DNA from: an uncultured Sphingomonadaceae bacterium
GTDB taxonomy: Bacteria; Pseudomonadota; Alphaproteobacteria; Sphingomonadales; Sphingomonadaceae
NCBI GenBank assembly: GCA_903871605.1
Contig: CAIQHF010000018.1
Span: 101,245 to 165,244 of the forward strand
Length of the DNA: 64,000 nt
Direction: 5' to 3'
The notes under the pieces are model-generated. The model worked only from the letters and a program-made list of their open reading frames with translations. It ran no database searches and was not told the origin of the DNA. Positions 1 to 8,354 of this stretch are shown piece after piece (positions within the stretch are counted from its first letter, which is position 1; each line of letters opens with the position of its first letter). Position numbers and translations under genes: made by a program.

Positions 1-643
1 CCGGCTTGAGCTCGGGGCCCGTGCCCGGCCTGCCGACATGCACCACCTCGGGCGCGTCGTGGAAGACGCGGCCGACGCCGTGCCCGCAGAAATCGCGGAC
101 CACGCCGTAGCGATGCTTCTCGGCATGCGTCTGGATCGCATGGCTGATGTCGCCGAGCCGGTTGCCGGGCTTCGCCTGCGCGATGCCGAGCATCAGGCAT
201 TCATGCGTCACCTCGACCAGCCGCCTGGCCTTGAGCGCCACGTCGCCGACGAGGAACATCCGGCTGGTGTCGCCGTGCCAGCCGCCCAGCACCGGCGTCA
301 CGTCGATGTTGACGATGTCGCCATCCTTGAGCGGCTTGGAGCCCGGGATGCCGTGGCAGACGACATGGTTGATCGAGATGCAGCAGCTCTTGGTGTAGCC
401 GCGATAGCCGAGCGTCCCCGGCACGCCGCCGGCATCGAGCGTCATGCGCCGCACGATGTCGTCGAGCGCCTCGGTGGTGACGCCCGGCACGACGTGCGGC
501 ACCAGTGCGTCGAGGATCAAGGCGGCGAGCCGCCCGGCCTTGTGCATCCCCTCGAACGCCTCTGCGTCGTACAGTTTGATCGCGCCGTCGCGTTCGATGA
601 CGTCGTCGGCGGTGACGGTGATGTAGCTGGTCATGCCGCCCAT
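1..643 (-). CDS. map: Methionine aminopeptidase, type I (partial, C-terminus beyond window)
   Basis: Removes the initiator methionine from nascent cytosolic proteins, using two metal ions. The translated minus strand carries the family's core in order: the stretch around YTKSCCISINHVVCHGIP, the metal-ligand segment VNIDVTPVLGGWHGDTSRMF with its two Asp residues, and the FCGHGVGRVFHDAPEVVH segment with the metal-binding His. About 210 residues are visible out of a usual 250-275, so the last third (remaining metal ligands) lies outside the window. The start can be ATG at 643 or the in-frame ATG at 634 (MTSYITVT). The gene is divergent from the CinA-like gene, with about 35 bp between them. Confidence 0.95.
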   Translation of the reverse strand, partial: MGGMTSYITVTADDVIERDGAIKLYDAEAFEGMHKAGRLAALILDALVPHVVPGVTTEALDDIVRRMTLDAGGVPGTLGYRGYTKSCCISINHVVCHGIPGSKPLKDGDIVNIDVTPVLGGWHGDTSRMFLVGDVALKARRLVEVTHECLMLGIAQAKPGNRLGDISHAIQTHAEKHRYGVVRDFCGHGVGRVFHDAPEVVHVGRPGTGPELKP

Positions 644-678
644 ATAGCGTCTGGCGCGGCTGCGCGCTATGGCGGGCG

Positions 679-1440
679 ATGATGACCCCCGACCGTATCT
701 GGACAGCCGCCCTCGTCGTCATCGGCGACGAGATTCTTTCCGGCCGCACGCAGGACAAGAACATCGCGCAGCTCGCATCCTGGCTGAACGTCCAGGGAAT
801 AAGGCTGGTCGAGGTCCGTGTCGTCGCGGACGACATGGCGGCGATCGCGGAAGCCGTGACCGCGCTCGATTCGCGCAACGACTATGTCTTCACCACCGGC
901 GGCATCGGGCCGACGCACGACGATATCACGGTCGATGCGATCGCCGCTGCCTTCGGTCTCGCGGTCGAGGTGCATCCCAAGGCGCGCGCGATCCTCGATC
1001 AATATTATGCCAGCCGCGGCGGCCTCAACGAGGCACGGCTGCGCATGGCGCGGGTTCCCGCCGGTGCCGATCTGATCGAGAACCGAATCTCGGGGGCGCC
1101 GGGGATCAGGCTCGGCAACATCTTCATCATGGCGGGCGTCCCCCATATCGCGGCGCAGATGCTGGATGCGCTGACCGGCACGCTCGAGGGTGGCCTGCCC
1201 GTGCTGTCCCGGACGATCGGCTGCTGGGTGGCCGAAAGCGAGGTCGCCGGCCTGTTGCACGAAGCGGAGCGGTCGCACGAGGGCTGCCAGATCGGCAGCT
1301 ACCCGTTCTTCCGCGAAGGCAGGGTCGGCGCCAATTTCGTCGTGCGCTCGACCGACCGCGACAAGCTCGATGGCTGCGTCGTCGCGTTGACCGCCGATCT
1401 CGAGCGCGCCGGCCTTACGACGGTGGCGGGCGGAATCTAG
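679..1440 (+). CDS. CinA N-terminal domain / MoaB-Mog molybdopterin-binding-like protein
   Basis: A 253-residue protein of the competence/damage-inducible protein A family, limited to the molybdopterin-binding-like (MoCF) domain. Visible hallmarks are VIGDEILSGRTQDKN near the N-terminus, the TTGGIGPTHDDIT loop around residue 73-85, and IFIMAGVPHIAAQM near residue 150. The C-terminal nicotinamide-nucleotide amidase domain found in full CinA is absent, so this is the short stand-alone form common in alphaproteobacteria. Its physiological role is not settled. Two adjacent ATG codons (679, 682) could serve as start. The stop overlaps the stop of the convergent MFS gene in a CTAG tetranucleotide. 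Confidence 0.9.
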   Translation: MMTPDRIWTAALVVIGDEILSGRTQDKNIAQLASWLNVQGIRLVEVRVVADDMAAIAEAVTALDSRNDYVFTTGGIGPTHDDITVDAIAAAFGLAVEVHPKARAILDQYYASRGGLNEARLRMARVPAGADLIENRISGAPGIRLGNIFIMAGVPHIAAQMLDALTGTLEGGLPVLSRTIGCWVAESEVAGLLHEAERSHEGCQIGSYPFFREGRVGANFVVRSTDRDKLDGCVVALTADLERAGLTTVAGGI

Positions 1441-2666
1441 GCGGGCTCGAGCCGCGGCGTCGCGATCAGCACCAGCAACGCCGCGACGGTCGCGGCCGCC
1501 GAGATCAGGAACGCCGCGCCGGGGAAGAAGAACGGCGCATGCGGGCTGGTGAAATAGGCGAGCGGCTGCGTCAGCACCAGCGGCGCGAGGATCGCCGCCA
1601 GCGCCGCGACGCTGCCGTTGAGCCCCTGCAACTCACCCTGCTGGGTCTCCGCGACGCGTCGCGACATCATGGCCATCACCGACGGCTGGACGATGCTCTG
1701 CAGCCCGGTGAAGGTCAGCAGTATGAACACCAGCGTGCCGTTGGTCGCGAAGGCGTAACCGAGGAAGCCTATCGTCGCTGCGACCATGCCGAGCATCGCG
1801 GCGCGTCGCTCGCCCAGTCGCGCGACCACCCGGCCGACCAGAAGCATCTGCACCGTCGCCATCACCACGCCCGACCAGGCGAGCGATGCGCCGATCATCG
1901 CGCTCGACCAGCGGAAGCTCGCAATCGCATAATAGGCCCAGGTGACGGGATAGACGAGCATCGCCACCTGCCAGAAAAAATAGATGGCGAGCAGCGGCAG
2001 CACCGGACCGGCACGCCGGATCGCGAGCAGCGCGCCGAGCGGGTTGAGCCGTCGCGGATCAAGCGGGCGGCGTTTGGCGGCAGCGAGCGTCTCGGGGAAG
2101 CGCAGCAGCCCATAGGTGAAGTTGCACGCCGCGAGCGTCGCGGCGGCATAAAAGGGCGCGCGCGGCCCGACCGTGCCGAGCAGCCCGCCGATCGCCGGCC
2201 CGACGACGAAGCCGATCCCGAATGCGGCCGAGATCAGTCCGAAGGTCTTGGCGCGGTCTGCGGGCGTGCTGACGTCGGCGAGCGCCGCCATCGCCGGGCC
2301 GTAAGAGGCACCGAACACGCCGGCGAGCGCGCGACCGACGAACAGCCAGCCGATGCTCGGCGAAAAGCCCATCAGCAAATAGTCGATCGCAAAGCCGCCG
2401 AGCGCGCCGACCAGCACCGGGCGCCGCCCGAAGCGGTCGCCCAGGCCGCCGGCGAGCGGGCCGAGCAGGAACTGCATCGCCGCGTAGATCAGCGCCAGCC
2501 AGCCTCCGGTCCGCGTCGCCTGGGCCAGCGTGCCATGCTCGAGCGTCATCACCAGTGCGGGAACGACGGGCAGCACGATGCCGAAGCCGATCGCATCGAT
2601 GAAGATCGTCGCGACGACGAAGCGGACGGCGGTGCGGTGGTCGGGAGGTTCGGTGTCTGGCATCAT
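1437..2666 (-). CDS. MFS efflux transporter, TetA-like (TCR/Tet family)
   Basis: A 409-residue, 12-helix major facilitator of the drug:H+ antiporter group. Residues about 16-40 form the first hydrophobic helix (ATIFIDAIGFGIVLPVVPAL). GGLGDRFGRRPVLV is the loop 2-3 signature of the superfamily, and the following GRALAGVFGASYGPAMAALA is typical of the TetA-like branch. Such proteins sit in the inner membrane and export small amphiphilic drugs; the substrate cannot be read from the sequence. The start is ATG at 2666 or the adjacent ATG at 2663. It is convergent with the CinA-like gene and shares its stop region. No TetR gene lies beside it, so nothing suggests drug-inducible control. Confidence 0.88.
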   Translation of the reverse strand: MMPDTEPPDHRTAVRFVVATIFIDAIGFGIVLPVVPALVMTLEHGTLAQATRTGGWLALIYAAMQFLLGPLAGGLGDRFGRRPVLVGALGGFAIDYLLMGFSPSIGWLFVGRALAGVFGASYGPAMAALADVSTPADRAKTFGLISAAFGIGFVVGPAIGGLLGTVGPRAPFYAAATLAACNFTYGLLRFPETLAAAKRRPLDPRRLNPLGALLAIRRAGPVLPLLAIYFFWQVAMLVYPVTWAYYAIASFRWSSAMIGASLAWSGVVMATVQMLLVGRVVARLGERRAAMLGMVAATIGFLGYAFATNGTLVFILLTFTGLQSIVQPSVMAMMSRRVAETQQGELQGLNGSVAALAAILAPLVLTQPLAYFTSPHAPFFFPGAAFLISAAATVAALLVLIATPRLEPA

Positions 2667-2881
2667 CCGGGATGTCTGCCCGTAAGCTCGGCCTGCGGGA
2701 AGAGCCGTCGGCGATTAAGTTCGCAAGCGCGCCCGTGGCTCGGGGATCGGCGCGCGCCGCGCCGATGCGGGGAGCTTGCGGCGCGCTCATGCGTAGGACG
2801 TGCGGCGGTACGATGGCTCAGCGGGCGTTCAGCCGGCGTGGCTATCCTTTTCTCGTCGGTTCGCAAAAGTGGATATGTCGC

Positions 2882-3784
2882 ATGACCAATACGCAGCTTA
2901 CTCGAAGCTTGATCTTGGCTGCCGGACTTGCGGTCTCGGGTTCGCCGCTGCTCGCGTCCGCTGCGGCGGCGCAGGGCCAGCCCTATCCTCAGGACCAGGG
3001 CTATGATCAGGACCAGGGCTATCCGCCGGCGCAAGCCGGTGACCAGCAGCAGGATTATGGGCAGCCGCCGCAGGGCTATGACCAGTCCCCGCCCGGCTAT
3101 GCGCAGCCGCCGCAGGGCGAGGACCGGACGCCACAGCCCTATGGCAATGCGCCGCCGCCGCCTCCGGGCCGCTACGACAACGGCCCGCCGCCCGGCTATG
3201 ACGGCTATGGTGCAGGCGCGCCACAGTCGAGCTATGACCGTGGTCCACCGCCGGGCTATGACGGCACGCGGCCGCCGCCGCCGCCGCCTGGTTATCAGGG
3301 TGATCCGAACGCGGCACAGCAGCAGGCGCAGGACCAGCAATATGCGGCCTATGCTCAGCAGTGGGCGCAGGCCTATTGCGTCAGGGCGCACGGCAATGCC
3401 GGCGAGGGTGCACTGATCGGCGGCATCGCGGGCGCCTTGCTCGGGGCGGGTGCGGCGGGGCGTCACGACAGCGGCGCCGGCGCGCTGATCGGCGGCGGGA
3501 TCGGCGCGATCGGCGGCGCGGCGATCGGCGACGCGGCGGGAAGCAACGCGACCAGCCCCGGTTGTCCGCCGGGCTATGTCACCCGCGGCGGCGCTCCCGG
3601 CTTCGCCTATGGCGGCTATGGCGGATCGCCCTATGTCTATGCAGCGCCGGCCTGGTATCGTCCGTGGGTATTCTATGGCGGGGCCTGGGTCTATCGGCCC
3701 TATCCCTATCATGTCTGGTATTACGGCCATTACCGGGGCGGCTATCGCGGCAGGCCCTATGGTGGCTATCGTCGCCATTATTGA
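2882..3784 (+). CDS. Glycine-zipper 2TM domain protein with Pro/Gln/Tyr-rich N-terminal region
   Basis: A 300-residue envelope protein. A signal peptide (residues about 1-27, cleaved after AAAQ) is followed by a low-complexity stretch rich in Pro, Gln, Tyr and Gly, with repeated PPPGYDG-like units to about residue 140. A hydrophobic glycine zipper follows (GGIAGALLGAGAAGRHDSG, then a second IGGGIGAIGGAAIG run), as in the Rickettsia 17-kDa surface antigen group. The tail is Tyr/Trp-rich. The glycine zipper suggests association with the outer membrane; no enzymatic role is evident. The start at 2882 puts the signal peptide at the N-terminus; longer open frames upstream would not. It sits 19 bp before the dienelactone hydrolase gene. 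Confidence 0.8.
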   Translation: MTNTQLTRSLILAAGLAVSGSPLLASAAAAQGQPYPQDQGYDQDQGYPPAQAGDQQQDYGQPPQGYDQSPPGYAQPPQGEDRTPQPYGNAPPPPPGRYDNGPPPGYDGYGAGAPQSSYDRGPPPGYDGTRPPPPPPGYQGDPNAAQQQAQDQQYAAYAQQWAQAYCVRAHGNAGEGALIGGIAGALLGAGAAGRHDSGAGALIGGGIGAIGGAAIGDAAGSNATSPGCPPGYVTRGGAPGFAYGGYGGSPYVYAAPAWYRPWVFYGGAWVYRPYPYHVWYYGHYRGGYRGRPYGGYRRHY

Positions 3785-3803
3785 GCAGCAAGAGGAGAAA
3801 CGC

Positions 3804-4541
3804 GTGGGTCACGAGCAGGTCACCATCCAGACCAAGGACGGCGCATGCGCGACCCACGTCCTCACGCCAGATGGTTCCGGGCCGTGGCCCGCCGTGATCA
3901 TCTACATGGACGCGCTCGCGATCCGGCCGACGCTGGTCGAGATGGCGGCGCGACTGTCGCGGGGCGGCTATGTCGTGCTGCTGCCCGATCTCTTCTATCG
4001 CTTCGGCCGCTACGCGCCGCTCGATCCCAAGGTGGTGTTCGCGGGGGACTTCCGCGCCGTCGTCGGCCCGATGATGGCCAGCACGGACAACCACAAGGCG
4101 GCCGAGGACAGCGAGGCGCTGCTCGCCTATCTCGATAGCCGGAGCGACGTCGCGGGGCCGAAGATCGGCGTCGTCGGCTTCTGCATGGGCGGCGGCATGG
4201 CGCTGACCGTCGCGGGGACATTCCCCGACCGGGTCGCGGCGGTCGCGAGTTTCCACGGCGGCAACCTCGCAACCGACGCGAAGACCAGTCCGCATCTGCT
4301 CGCATCGACGATCGAGGCGGAGGTCTATGTCGCGGCCGCCGACCAGGACGGCAGCTATCCGCCCGAGATGGCGGCGCGCTTCGAGGAAGCGCTGGACGAG
4401 GCCGGCGTCACATACCGCGCCGAGACCTACGAGGGTTCGGCGCATGGCTGGATGAAGCCCGATTTCGCGATCTACGACGAGGCCGCGGCCGAGCGCGGCT
4501 GGCGCGAGATGTTGGCGCTGTTCGATCGCACGCTTCGATAG
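3804..4541 (+). CDS. Dienelactone hydrolase family protein
   Basis: A 245-residue alpha/beta hydrolase. The nucleophile elbow GFCMGGG places a cysteine at residue 127, as in carboxymethylenebutenolidase rather than serine esterases. The probable Asp is in AAADQDG and the His in GSAHGWMKPD, completing the Cys-Asp-His triad. Dienelactone hydrolases open lactone rings in chloroaromatic breakdown, but most paralogues act on unknown esters or lactones, and no ring-cleavage genes are nearby. I chose the GTG at 3804 because AGAGGAGA ends a few bases before it; the open frame runs further upstream only inside the previous gene. Confidence 0.9.
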   Translation: MGHEQVTIQTKDGACATHVLTPDGSGPWPAVIIYMDALAIRPTLVEMAARLSRGGYVVLLPDLFYRFGRYAPLDPKVVFAGDFRAVVGPMMASTDNHKAAEDSEALLAYLDSRSDVAGPKIGVVGFCMGGGMALTVAGTFPDRVAAVASFHGGNLATDAKTSPHLLASTIEAEVYVAAADQDGSYPPEMAARFEEALDEAGVTYRAETYEGSAHGWMKPDFAIYDEAAAERGWREMLALFDRTLR

Positions 4542-4819
4542 CGAGCCCGCGGCCGCCACGACGCCGGCTTGATCTTGTCGCATGCGCCGCCACCTCCGCG
4601 AATTCGGGCGAGCCGATCGTCACGCGTGCCGGCGGCGTCGTCTGACGGGCCCGTTTCCCGGCATCGGCTCCCCCTCGATGCGTGCGACCGCGATCGGCCG
4701 CGACCCGTGCGATCCGGCGGCAATCCCGCCGGCCGCCGCTGTGCGGAACCGGTCTGCTACGGTTGGGCGAGCCGTTCAAGCGTCCGTTCGTGGACGCCCG
4801 ATCGGATCGCGCGAGCCGC

Positions 4820-5704
4820 CTATGTCGCGACGGCTGCCAGCGGCTTGCGCTCGATCCGCATCGAGAGAGCCATGCTCTCGCCCGGCGCCAGAATGCGAAG
4901 TCCGGTGCGATCGCGTGGCTCCTGCCGGTTGACCGCATCGGGCATGGCAGTGACAGGCTCGATGCCGACGAAATCGCGCCCGGGTGGTGCGTGTACGTGC
5001 AGAAAGGTGGCGCCGCGCGCGGTCATCCGCGTCGCTTGGCCATGATGCGTGACGGTCGCTTCGCCCGTCCAGCCCGCATGGCAATGGTCGACCAGCACCG
5101 GGCCCGTCGCCGGCGCGCCCGCGCGCCACCGGTCAAGCCCGCCACCGCGCTCGGCATGCGTGGGAAGCTGACCGTCGTCGGTGTGCCACGTCTCGGCCGC
5201 ATCGAAGCGGAGCCGGGAGGTCTCGTCGACGGGAAAATAGGGATGGAGACCGAGGCTCGCGGGCATCGCCGCGTCGTCCTCGTTGACGAGCTGCAGGAGG
5301 ATCGTGAGCCCGTCGCCGTCGAGGTCGATCGCCTGCGTCGCCGCGTAGCGCCATGGCCATGCGGCTCCGCCCGGATGGCGGTGCGCCAGCGTTGCCGACG
5401 AGGCGGTGCACGCCGCGACTTCCCACGCGGTCTTCCACCCGACGCCGTGCAGGCTGTGCGGATGGTCGCCGAAATTGCGCGGCAGCGCGACGTCGCGCGC
5501 CTCGAACCGGAAGCGGCCCAAGGCGATGCGGTTGGCGTAGGGAAGCAGCGGCCAGCAGGCGGTCTGCAGCACGTCGGCGGCCCCCGGCGCCGTCGGCCGC
5601 AGCACGTCGTCGTCGTCCTGCCGCAAGGCGAGCAGTGCGCCGCCGAGCGCGGGCGCGACGTCGGTCTGCCATCCGGCGGCGCGGAGGCGGATGGTGGATG
5701 TCAG
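4820..5704 (-). CDS. Aldose 1-epimerase family protein
   Basis: Interconverts alpha and beta anomers of aldoses such as xylose, arabinose or galactose. Motifs visible: LPYANRIALGRFRFEAR (Arg-containing substrate loop), FGDHPHSLHGVGW (conserved His pair), and SLGLHPYFPV with the catalytic His. The first ATG-like start in frame (a TTG at 5626) would remove the first two beta strands. Reading upstream to a CTG at 5704 restores the expected N-terminus (TIRLRAAGWQTDVAPALGG) and is preceded by GGGAGG at good spacing, so I use CTG, a rare start. The gene is divergent from the LacI-type regulator, with a palindromic operator between them, consistent with sugar-controlled expression. Confidence 0.85.
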   Translation of the reverse strand: MTSTIRLRAAGWQTDVAPALGGALLALRQDDDDVLRPTAPGAADVLQTACWPLLPYANRIALGRFRFEARDVALPRNFGDHPHSLHGVGWKTAWEVAACTASSATLAHRHPGGAAWPWRYAATQAIDLDGDGLTILLQLVNEDDAAMPASLGLHPYFPVDETSRLRFDAAETWHTDDGQLPTHAERGGGLDRWRAGAPATGPVLVDHCHAGWTGEATVTHHGQATRMTARGATFLHVHAPPGRDFVGIEPVTAMPDAVNRQEPRDRTGLRILAPGESMALSMRIERKPLAAVAT

Positions 5705-5731
5705 CCTTGCCTCCCAATCGGCCGGTGGTGG

Positions 5732-5745
5732 TGATAGCGCTATCG
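5732..5745. promoter_or_regulatory. LacI-family operator between the epimerase and repressor genes
   Basis: TGATAGCGCTATCG contains the perfect 12-bp palindrome GATAGCGCTATC with the central CG typical of LacI/GalR operators. It lies in the divergent intergenic region between the aldose epimerase start and the LacI-type gene. A near-identical copy (TGATAGCGCTACCA) precedes xylX at 10305. That the neighbouring LacI protein binds it is inference. Confidence 0.72.
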
Positions 5746-5796
5746 AGGCAGGACGAGCATCGCGTCAAGTCGTGCGTCGATCGGGGGGAGAGCGGG

Positions 5797-6873
5797 ATGG
5801 ACAGGAGCAGGTTGCGGCGTCGCGGCGGCGCTGGCCGGGCGCCGACGATCAGCGACGTCGCCGCGCGCGCCGGGGTTTCGGTGATGACCGTGTCGCGCGT
5901 CATCAACGGCGAGGACAAGGTCAGGCCCGCGACGCGCGATGCGGTCGATATCGCGATCGCCGCGCTGAATTACGCGCCCAATCGCGCGGCCCAGTCGCTG
6001 GCGGGCGCCGGCCAGATCCGGATCGCGCTGCTCTATAGCAATCCGAGCGCCGCCTATCTGAGCGAGTTCCTCGTCGGCGGGCTCGATCAGGCCAGCCGCG
6101 GCGCCGTGCAGCTGGTGGTCGAGAAATGCGAGCCCGACGACCATGAAGCCGACGTCGCGCGCCGGCTGGTGGCGAGCGGCATCGACGGGTTCGTGCTGCC
6201 GCCGCCGCTCTGCGACAATCGCGCGGTGCTCGCGGCGCTGGTCGACAGCGGCACGCCCGTCGTCGCGGTTGCGACCGGGCGCGTCGCCGCGCGTGTCTCG
6301 GCGGTCAGCATCGACGATCGCCGCGCCGCGTTCGAGATGACGATGCACATCGCGGCATTGGGGCACACGCGCATCGGCTTCATCGCGGGCCACCCCAATC
6401 AGACGACGAGCGCGCTCCGGCTGCAAGGGTATCGCGACGCGCTGGTGGCGTGCGCGCTGCCGGTCGACGAGGCGCTGATCGTGCCGGGGCTGTTCACCTA
6501 TCGCTCGGGCCTTGATGCCGCCGAGCAGCTTCTCGATCTGGCCGACGCACCCTCGGCGATCTTTGCGAGCAACGACGACATGGCGGCGGCGACGGTCGCG
6601 GTGGCGCACCGGCGAGGCCTCGAGGTTCCCGATCAGCTGACGGTCTGTGGTTTCGACGACACCGCGCTCGCCACCACGATCTGGCCCGAGCTGACCACCA
6701 TCCGCCAGCCGATCACCGACATGTCGCGCGCCGCGATCGACATGCTGCTCGACGCGGTGCGGCGACGGCGGTCGGGCGAGGCGCCGCAGCATCGCTCTGT
6801 GGTGCTCGACTTCGCCATGATCCGCCGCCAGTCCGATGCCCCGCCGCGGCGCCAGGCGGCGGACACGGACTAG
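5797..6873 (+). CDS. LacI-family transcriptional regulator (pentose/aldose genes)
   Basis: A 358-residue repressor. Residues about 15-60 are the LacI helix-turn-helix and hinge (TISDVAARAGVSVMTVSRVI, then YAPNRAAQSLAG). The rest is a periplasmic-binding-protein-like effector domain (IRIALLYSNPSAAYLSEFL, FIAGHP, IFASNDDMAAATVAVA, VCGFDD, TTIRQP). Family members release DNA on binding a sugar or sugar derivative. The ATG at 5797 follows GGGGGGAGAGCGGG. The gene lies between the epimerase (divergent) and the symporter-xylB-xylX genes (convergent), and matching operators sit in front of both target units. It therefore probably controls both and its own expression; the inducer is likely xylose, arabinose or the corresponding aldonate. 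Confidence 0.92.
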   Translation: MDRSRLRRRGGAGRAPTISDVAARAGVSVMTVSRVINGEDKVRPATRDAVDIAIAALNYAPNRAAQSLAGAGQIRIALLYSNPSAAYLSEFLVGGLDQASRGAVQLVVEKCEPDDHEADVARRLVASGIDGFVLPPPLCDNRAVLAALVDSGTPVVAVATGRVAARVSAVSIDDRRAAFEMTMHIAALGHTRIGFIAGHPNQTTSALRLQGYRDALVACALPVDEALIVPGLFTYRSGLDAAEQLLDLADAPSAIFASNDDMAAATVAVAHRRGLEVPDQLTVCGFDDTALATTIWPELTTIRQPITDMSRAAIDMLLDAVRRRRSGEAPQHRSVVLDFAMIRRQSDAPPRRQAADTD

Positions 6874-6889
6874 CGCCGCCTGGCGCCGC
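6846..6889. terminator. Bidirectional hairpin terminator between convergent lacI and symporter genes
   Basis: A perfect 16-bp inverted repeat, GCGGCGCCAGGCGGCG at 6846-6861 and its complement at 6874-6889, with a 12-base loop that contains the LacI stop codon. The convergent symporter gene ends at 6895. There is no U-tract, so termination is inferred from position and stem strength. Confidence 0.6.
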
Positions 6890-6894
6890 TCAGC

Positions 6895-8301
6895 TCAGCC
6901 GAGCATCGCCTCCAGTTCGCGACCGCGGGTCTCGCGCACGACGGCGCGGACGAAGAAGAACGAGACCGCCGCACTCAGCGCATAGAAGCCGTAGGTCGTC
7001 GGCAGCCCGAGCCCTGCCGCCATCGCGGGGAAGCTCACCGATATGCCGAAATTCGCGATCCACTGCGCGAACCCCGAGACCGCGAGCCCCGAGCCGCGGA
7101 TCTGGTTGGGGAACATCTCGCCGAGCATCACCCACATCACCGGGCCCCAGCTGGCGTTGAAGAAGATGACGTAGAGATTGGCCGCGATCAGCGCGATCGT
7201 GCCGGTATGCCCCGGCAGCTGGAGCGATCCGCCGATCAGGCTGCCGCGCGCAAAGCAGGTCGCGACGACGGCGAGCGTTACCGCCATCCCGGCCGAGCCG
7301 ATCAGCAGCAGCGGCTTGCGGCCGATCCGATCGACGGTAAACACGGTGAACAGGCACGCCAATATCGAGAGCGTGCCCGACAGGATGTTGATCTTGAGCG
7401 AGTCCGCCTCGCTGAAGCCGACCGACTGCCACAGCACCGCGCCATAATAGAAGACGATGTTGATCCCGACCAATTGCTGGAAGATCGCGATGCCGATCCC
7501 CGCCCACACGATCGTGCGGACCTTGCCCGTCGTCGGGTCGCGCAGGTCTGCCAGCCGGGGTCGGTGATCGGCGATCAGGCTGCCGCGAATCTCGACCGCC
7601 TTGCGCGCCGCCTCGGCCGCACCGAACAGCCGCGTCAACACGGTGCGCGCCTCGTCGTCGCGGCGCTTGACGACGAGAAAGCGCGGACTTTCCGGAATGG
7701 CGAGCAGGGCCACGAAATAGACGCCCGCGGGGATCACCTGCATCCAGAACATCCATCGCCAGGCTGCATAGCCGAGCCAGAGCGGATCGACCGACGTGCC
7801 CGCGGCCTTGGCCAGCGCGTAATTGGCGACGAACGCGCCGGTCAGGCCGGTGATGATCATGATCTGCTGCAGGCTGGAGAGCCGCCCGCGGATCGCGGCG
7901 GGGGTGACCTCGCTGATATAGACGGGGGAGAGCACGCTGGCGGCGCCGACGCCGAGACCGCCCAGCAGCCGCGCAAGGATGAACAGCGTCGCCGACGACG
8001 CGGCGCCCGCGCCCAGCGCGCTGACCAGGAAGAGCAGCGCCGCAATCATCATCACCTTGCGACGGCCGATTCGGTCGGCGAGCCGCCCGGCGGAGAACGC
8101 GCCCACCGCGCAGCCGATCAGGATGGCGCCGACGGTGAAGCCCGTGCCCAGCTTGGACAAGCCGAAGGCCAGCTCGAGCCCCTGCTGCGTGCCGTTGATC
8201 ACGCCGCTGTCATAGCCGAACATGAAGCCGCCGATCGTCGCGACGGCGACGATCGCGGCGATGAAGCCGATATTCGCCTGATCGGCGCGGTGCCTGTCCA
8301 T
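6895..8301 (-). CDS. Sugar porter family MFS transporter (XylE-like sugar/H+ symporter)
   Basis: A 468-residue, 12-helix sugar porter. Signatures are GYDSGVINGTQQG in helix 1, DRIGRRKVMM in loop 2-3, PESPRFLV after helix 6, QQLVGINIVFYYG in helix 7 and DRIGRKPLLL in loop 8-9, all diagnostic of the glucose/xylose/arabinose porter family. It imports a monosaccharide with a proton across the inner membrane. I place the start at ATG 8301 because AGGAG lies 6 bases before it; the upstream in-frame ATG at 8307 abuts the ribosome site. It follows xylB by about 50 bp on the same strand, so it probably supplies the substrate of XylB. Confidence 0.92.
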   Translation of the reverse strand: MDRHRADQANIGFIAAIVAVATIGGFMFGYDSGVINGTQQGLELAFGLSKLGTGFTVGAILIGCAVGAFSAGRLADRIGRRKVMMIAALLFLVSALGAGAASSATLFILARLLGGLGVGAASVLSPVYISEVTPAAIRGRLSSLQQIMIITGLTGAFVANYALAKAAGTSVDPLWLGYAAWRWMFWMQVIPAGVYFVALLAIPESPRFLVVKRRDDEARTVLTRLFGAAEAARKAVEIRGSLIADHRPRLADLRDPTTGKVRTIVWAGIGIAIFQQLVGINIVFYYGAVLWQSVGFSEADSLKINILSGTLSILACLFTVFTVDRIGRKPLLLIGSAGMAVTLAVVATCFARGSLIGGSLQLPGHTGTIALIAANLYVIFFNASWGPVMWVMLGEMFPNQIRGSGLAVSGFAQWIANFGISVSFPAMAAGLGLPTTYGFYALSAAVSFFFVRAVVRETRGRELEAMLG

Positions 8302-8354
8302 TTCCATCTCCTATTTTTTGTTATCGCGACATCGCGTCGGAGCCGCCAACGTTG

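Noticed and set aside
669..2885. A 738-codon open frame on the plus strand across the CinA-like and MFS genes
   Set aside because: It is the shadow of two well-supported genes in other frames; the product is Arg/Ala-rich with no domain.
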